In this document: in pieces, positions 60,296 through 64,000 of the stretch | How positions within the stretch are numbered: the stretch's first letter is position 1 | Layout of the letters: each line of letters begins with the position of its first letter | Source: Lachnospiraceae bacterium | GTDB taxonomy: Bacteria > Bacillota > Clostridia > Lachnospirales > Lachnospiraceae | NCBI GenBank assembly: GCA_009780115.1 | Contig: WRAQ01000012.1 | Coordinates: 1 to 64,000 of the forward strand | Length of the DNA stretch: 64,000 nucleotides | Reading direction: 5' to 3' | Position numbers and translations under genes: made by a program | Notes under the pieces: generated by a model | Database searches by the model: none | Told to the model about the DNA's origin: nothing | Seen by the model: only the letters and a program-made list of their open reading frames with translations

Positions 60296-61606
60296 TTACT
60301 TTCTCCGGTACCTCTCACCTTCAATAAACTGTTCATAAATCTCGGTATCAACCCCACTGTTAAGAACCACGGCCCTCAAAAACTCCCCGCTTTTTTTAAT
60401 GGTCCGCTTTTGTGTTTCATAATCAATGTGGACAATCCCAAAACGGGCACTTTCACCCTCGACCCACTCAAAATTGTCGCAGAAGCACCAATGATAATAT
60501 CGTTCTATCGGCAAATTACTTTCGCTTAATGCCTTAAGATGTTCATACAAGTAAAGTGAACGGAAGCTGTCATCATTGTCACAAGTCCCATTTTCAGTAA
60601 CATAAATCGGCAGCGGGAGCAAATCATATAGCTTTTTTGCGCATTCAACAATTCCCGATGGATAAATTTCCCACCCCAAGTCATTTTTTAAGGAATCTTT
60701 TTTCACGCCATCCTGAAAATTGGTGACGGTCCCGCGGGTATAGTAATTAAGAGCGTGAAAATCGCAAAAATATTTTGGGATTGCGCCTTTCGTTTTCGCG
60801 TGCAACTTGCCCCACCCGCGCAAGCGGCCATAAATCATCAACTTCGATAACCGCCCCTGAAAAAGATACTCCATCAATCGCGCCGAAAAACGGTCACTTA
60901 ATTTATCCGGATTTTCCGGGACGAAAACCCGCAGATGATTTGCAAAACTTACCATCGTATCAGATAACCCCATTTGGATGCGAAGAACATGAATTTTCCG
61001 ATAGGCGAGAAGATGAGCCTTTGATAAGTTTGACATTACCTTAAGAGTGCCGGAAAGTTTCTTTTTCCCCGGCGGCCAGGAACCGAAATAATATCCATTT
61101 ACCGCATAAACATTCGGTTCATTTATAGTTATATACTCATTCACCAACGAGTCAAAAGCCAGCACCACTTTTTCTACGAAGCGGATAAAGAAAGTAATGT
61201 TTTTCTTTTTTTCAAATGCCCCCCGCTGTTCAAACCACATCGGGTTGGTGAAATGGTGTAAGGTCACTAAAACTTTTATCCCCTGTGCCTGAATAAACTC
61301 AATTTCGCGGCGATAATGGGCGAGCGCTTCTTCGCAAAAATTACCTTGCACAGGTTCGATTCGTGCCCATTCAACCCCGAGCCGGCAAATCTGCATTTTT
61401 AATTCACCCATCAGCCGGGCATCTTCTTCCCACAACCGGTAATGGTCATTCGCCCGCGCCGGGCTGGTCCCATCAGTGATATAGCCCCTTTTGGCCCAAT
61501 CCATCCAGCTTGAGTCAAGCACCCCGCCTTCAATTTGGGTCGCGGCACTAGCCGTACCGATTAACATCTCTTTTTTCAGTTTAAATTCTTTCATAATATT
61601 CATCAT
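60296..61606 (-). CDS. Beta-glucosidase/6-phospho-beta-glucosidase family, GH1
   Basis: A 436-residue family 1 glycoside hydrolase for aryl- or alkyl-beta-glucosides or cellobiose. GTASAATQIEGG, the acid/base in YITINEPNVYAVNGYYFG and the nucleophile in IYVTENGTCDNDD are present; W-rich C-terminal FEWVEGESARFGIV is kept. It is a little shorter than average (450-480). No phosphotransferase-system partner is close, so hydrolysis of unphosphorylated sugar is favoured. The start is uncertain among ATG 61606, 61603 and 61594. Confidence 0.92.
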   Translation of the reverse strand: MMNIMKEFKLKKEMLIGTASAATQIEGGVLDSSWMDWAKRGYITDGTSPARANDHYRLWEEDARLMGELKMQICRLGVEWARIEPVQGNFCEEALAHYRREIEFIQAQGIKVLVTLHHFTNPMWFEQRGAFEKKKNITFFIRFVEKVVLAFDSLVNEYITINEPNVYAVNGYYFGSWPPGKKKLSGTLKVMSNLSKAHLLAYRKIHVLRIQMGLSDTMVSFANHLRVFVPENPDKLSDRFSARLMEYLFQGRLSKLMIYGRLRGWGKLHAKTKGAIPKYFCDFHALNYYTRGTVTNFQDGVKKDSLKNDLGWEIYPSGIVECAKKLYDLLPLPIYVTENGTCDNDDSFRSLYLYEHLKALSESNLPIERYYHWCFCDNFEWVEGESARFGIVHIDYETQKRTIKKSGEFLRAVVLNSGVDTEIYEQFIEGERYRRK

Positions 61607-61707
61607 AATATATTCGCCTATTTTTGTAAATCATCTATACAGATTAACGGAAAAGAGATATAATAAAAAAATAGCAATTTCCTATAAATGAAAGATGAGA
61701 GAGAAAC

Positions 61708-63516
61708 ATGTTATATGGCAAGCGTATCCGAATCGGTGATTTATTAATCAAGCAAGGTTTAATTACCGAACAGCAGCTTTTAACCGCCCTGAATGAACAA
61801 AAAATCCGCAAGACGAAATTGGGGGAAACCCTTATTGCCCTGAATTATGTTTCGCATCAGGATTTTGCCACTGTTTTTCATGATCAACTGGGAATAGAGT
61901 CGGTTAACCTTAATGAAACCGGTTTAGAAGATTCGGCGATTCGGCTTGTCGGCGAAGATATTATGAAAAAGCATGGCCTTGTGCCATTTTCAATTGATGA
62001 GACTAATGCCAATGTCCTGAATGTGGCAATGTCTGACCCGCTTGATTTGAATGCAATTGATGATGTGTCCCTGATAACAAATATGGATGTTCGCCCCTAT
62101 TTTGCATCAACCGCTCAAATTGCCTTACAGCTTGACCGGATGTTCGGCAAGAAACAGGCGATGGAAGCTGCCGAGCAATATCAAAAAGAGCATGCTGACG
62201 AAATGATGGAAGCCGTTGAGGCGGAAGCAAATATCGAAGTTGACAATGCCCCGATTGTCAAGATTGTCCGCTCAATGCTTGAACAAGCCGTCCGTCAGGG
62301 CGCAAGTGATATTCATATCGAACCTTTTGAACGGCTTCTCCGCATTCGTTACCGGATTGACGGAGTCTTACAGGATGTTATGGATTACAATCCGAATCTG
62401 CTCCCGGCGATGGTCGCCCGGGTCAAGATTATCTCCGGGCTTGATATCTCCGAAAAAAGAAAACCACAGGACGGGCGGCTGTCGGTATACGTTGATAACC
62501 GCGAATATGATGTCCGTGTTTCGGTTCTCCCAACGGTATACGGAGAAAAAACAGTTATGCGTTTAGCTGCCAAAGATGGTTTGACCCGTGAAAAAAAATA
62601 TCTTGGCCTGACGGAAACTGATGAAGAGCGGCTCGACGATATTTTGAAAAACCCGCACGGAATCATCCTCGTCACCGGCCCGACCGGAAGCGGTAAATCA
62701 ACCACTGTTTATACGATTCTAAGCGAATTAAATTCTATAGATGTTAATATTGTCACAGTTGAAGACCCGGTTGAAGCGAATGTTGACGGAATCAACCAGG
62801 TTCAGGTTAATGTTAAAGCAGATATGACATTTGCTAATGCTTTACGTTCGATTCTGCGCCAAGACCCCGATATTATTATGATTGGTGAAATCCGTGACAA
62901 TGAAACGGCGGAAATAGCGGTTAAAGCTTCAATTACCGGCCACCTTGTCATCTCAACCCTGCATACAAATTCGACTGCGGCAACGATTACCCGTTTGCTT
63001 GATATGAATATTGAACCATACTTACTTGGCGATTCTATCGTTGGCATCATTGCCCAGCGCTTGATCCGTCTGTTATGCCCGGCTTGCAAAAAGCCCCGTG
63101 AAGCAACTGACGATGAAAAACGTTTGTTAGGGTTGTATAAAGAAGGTTTATTGACTGAATCGGTCAATGAAGAAAATGTTACCGGACCATCAGAGGTTTT
63201 TGAAGGGCCGGCTGTCGAACCATCGGCGACTATCTTGAAACGGGCTGTCATTGAAGCTCGAGTGACCCTTTATGAACCAGCCGGCTGCCCGGCTTGCTCC
63301 GGTATCGGCTACAAAGGGCGGACGGCAGTTTACGAGGTTATGACTGTCACCAGCAAACTGCGCAGCCTCATCAACGACCGGGCAAATGCCGATGAAATGA
63401 AAGACCAGGCGGTGAGAGAAGGGATGAATACCCTCCGGATGGCCGCAACCCGGGAAGTTTTACAGGGTAAAACCGCAATTAATGAACTAATCAAAGTTGC
63501 ATATGAATCAGATTAA
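61708..63516 (+). CDS. pilB: Type IV pilus/type II secretion assembly ATPase
   Basis: A 602-residue GspE/PilB ATPase that powers extension of type IV pili or pseudopili. The N-terminal GspE_N domain (IRIGDLLIKQGLITEQQLLTAL) is followed by the ATPase with GPTGSGKST, the Asp box, VTVEDPVE and the Walker B DIIMIGEIRD, and by the zinc cysteine pairs CPAC (about 455 and 528). A pilC gene follows after 115 bases. It is divergent from the GH1 gene and preceded by GAGAGAG. Confidence 0.96.
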   Translation: MLYGKRIRIGDLLIKQGLITEQQLLTALNEQKIRKTKLGETLIALNYVSHQDFATVFHDQLGIESVNLNETGLEDSAIRLVGEDIMKKHGLVPFSIDETNANVLNVAMSDPLDLNAIDDVSLITNMDVRPYFASTAQIALQLDRMFGKKQAMEAAEQYQKEHADEMMEAVEAEANIEVDNAPIVKIVRSMLEQAVRQGASDIHIEPFERLLRIRYRIDGVLQDVMDYNPNLLPAMVARVKIISGLDISEKRKPQDGRLSVYVDNREYDVRVSVLPTVYGEKTVMRLAAKDGLTREKKYLGLTETDEERLDDILKNPHGIILVTGPTGSGKSTTVYTILSELNSIDVNIVTVEDPVEANVDGINQVQVNVKADMTFANALRSILRQDPDIIMIGEIRDNETAEIAVKASITGHLVISTLHTNSTAATITRLLDMNIEPYLLGDSIVGIIAQRLIRLLCPACKKPREATDDEKRLLGLYKEGLLTESVNEENVTGPSEVFEGPAVEPSATILKRAVIEARVTLYEPAGCPACSGIGYKGRTAVYEVMTVTSKLRSLINDRANADEMKDQAVREGMNTLRMAATREVLQGKTAINELIKVAYESD

Positions 63517-63539
63517 AAAACGAAGAGGTTTTCTAAGTC

Positions 63540-63610
63540 AGCAAAAAACGCCGGCTAAAAAAATTAGTCTTCGTTGGGGAAGAATGTCCATAAATGTCCA
63601 TTCTTCGTAA
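63540..63610 (+). other. Intercistronic hairpins between pilB and pilC
   Basis: AACGAAGA (about 63519) pairs with TCTTCGTT (about 63568-63576), with an internal GCCGGC-type stem, and GAAGAATG/CATTCTTC (63580-63607) forms a second stem just before the pilC ribosome binding site. They may attenuate pilC expression. Confidence 0.45.
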
Positions 63611-63631
63611 TAGATTGGAGAGGTTATAGCA

Positions 63632-64000
63632 ATGCCGATTTTCGCATATCGTATCGTTACGCCGGAAGGAAAAGAAAGAAAGGGTACAATGGAGGCGAAA
63701 ACTGCCGACCAGTTGACCCAAATCATGAAAAACCAAGGCAACATCGTTTTGAGCGTTGGAGAAGCCAGCATTTTGCAAAAGGATATCAACATCTCTTTCC
63801 TGCAAAAAAATGTTAAAGCCCGTGACTTTAGTATTTTTTGCCGTCAAATTGTCAGTATCATTGGTGCCGGTGTCAGTATTATTAATGCGCTGGAGATGAT
63901 GAAAGATGCAACGGAAAATAAAACTTTGAAAACGGCTCTTGGCGGGGTTCATGAAGATGTGGCGAAGGGCGAAGCTTTAACTTCGGCAATGCGGAAACGG
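63632..64000 (+). CDS. pilC: Type IV pilus/type II secretion inner membrane protein, 5' part
   Basis: The first 123 codons of a PilC/GspF platform protein; it runs off the window end. MPIFAYRIVTPEGKERKGTMEAKTADQL and the T2SSF domain start (ARDFSIFCRQIVSIIGAGVSIINALEMM) are typical. ATG 63632 follows GGAGAGG. With pilB it implies a pilus or competence pseudopilus system continuing downstream. Confidence 0.93.
   Translation, partial: MPIFAYRIVTPEGKERKGTMEAKTADQLTQIMKNQGNIVLSVGEASILQKDINISFLQKNVKARDFSIFCRQIVSIIGAGVSIINALEMMKDATENKTLKTALGGVHEDVAKGEALTSAMRKR

Noticed and set aside
1..64000. Search for tRNA, rRNA, insertion sequences and CRISPR arrays
   Set aside because: No tRNA-like cloverleaf with conserved T-loop, no rRNA segments, no transposase frames and no regularly spaced repeats were found by eye; tools could still reveal a tRNA or small RNA.

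Overview
The window reads as a chromosomal segment of an anaerobic, low-GC Gram-positive bacterium, most likely a fibre-degrading member of the class Clostridia. The basis is the rho-rpmE-DUF1385-prmC-prfA order, an indolepyruvate:ferredoxin oxidoreductase, a CIRCE-controlled clpB, strong AGGAGG-type ribosome binding sites, Firmicutes-type lipoproteins and a type I holin-like toxin locus. I see no rRNA, tRNA, insertion sequence, prophage or CRISPR array. Genus-level placement is not possible from the sequence alone.

Layout. 1-2625: thyA (5' end missing), folA and ilvE. 2607-7150: a surface-polysaccharide export block with a GT2 glycosyltransferase, an ABC-2 permease, and a 995-residue protein that joins two glycosyltransferase-like regions to the ABC ATPase. 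7401-11841: iorA, iorB, a phenylacetate-CoA-ligase-like gene and an ACT protein (arylpyruvate/arylacetate metabolism). 12137-17261: rho, rpmE, DUF1385, prmC, prfA. 17454-23184: an AraC regulator, a lone HPt protein, clpB, and a PadR/HAAS membrane-protein pair. 23274-32284: GH94 phosphorylase, a YiiX-like papain-fold protein, a hybrid histidine kinase, GH9 and GH10 enzymes, all the hydrolases without signal peptides, so a cytoplasmic oligosaccharide-processing set. 32394-38583: a transglutaminase/Ig protein, an Asp/Glu racemase, an acyl-carrier/MBOAT/SGNH envelope-acylation operon and a lipoprotein. 38724-47043: a leftward operon (AraC, xylulokinase, fucose/arabinose-type isomerase, tlyA) divergent from a sugar ABC importer. 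47283-53092: a secreted repeat protein, cold-shock protein, degenerate M23 protein, YerC/TrpR-like regulator, DUF1836, a second lone HPt and an ECF sigma operon. 53148-61606: an orphan substrate-binding lipoprotein, then a GH1/GH13/GH36/GPH-symporter alpha/beta-glycoside block with a type I toxin-antitoxin locus inside it. 61708-64000: pilB and the start of pilC.

The most notable non-coding content is two families of roughly 135-175 nt structured repeats. Family 1 has four copies, with compensatory base changes and a GNRA-capped hairpin. Family 2 has three copies with a cloverleaf-like fold; two of them sit directly behind recognisable sigma-A promoters as long 5' leaders of iorA and of a DUF1836 gene. 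Other points are the tripartite polysaccharide-export fusion, the type I toxin locus with a consensus antisense promoter, two apparently leaderless mRNAs, and a long inverted-repeat leader ahead of the acylation operon.
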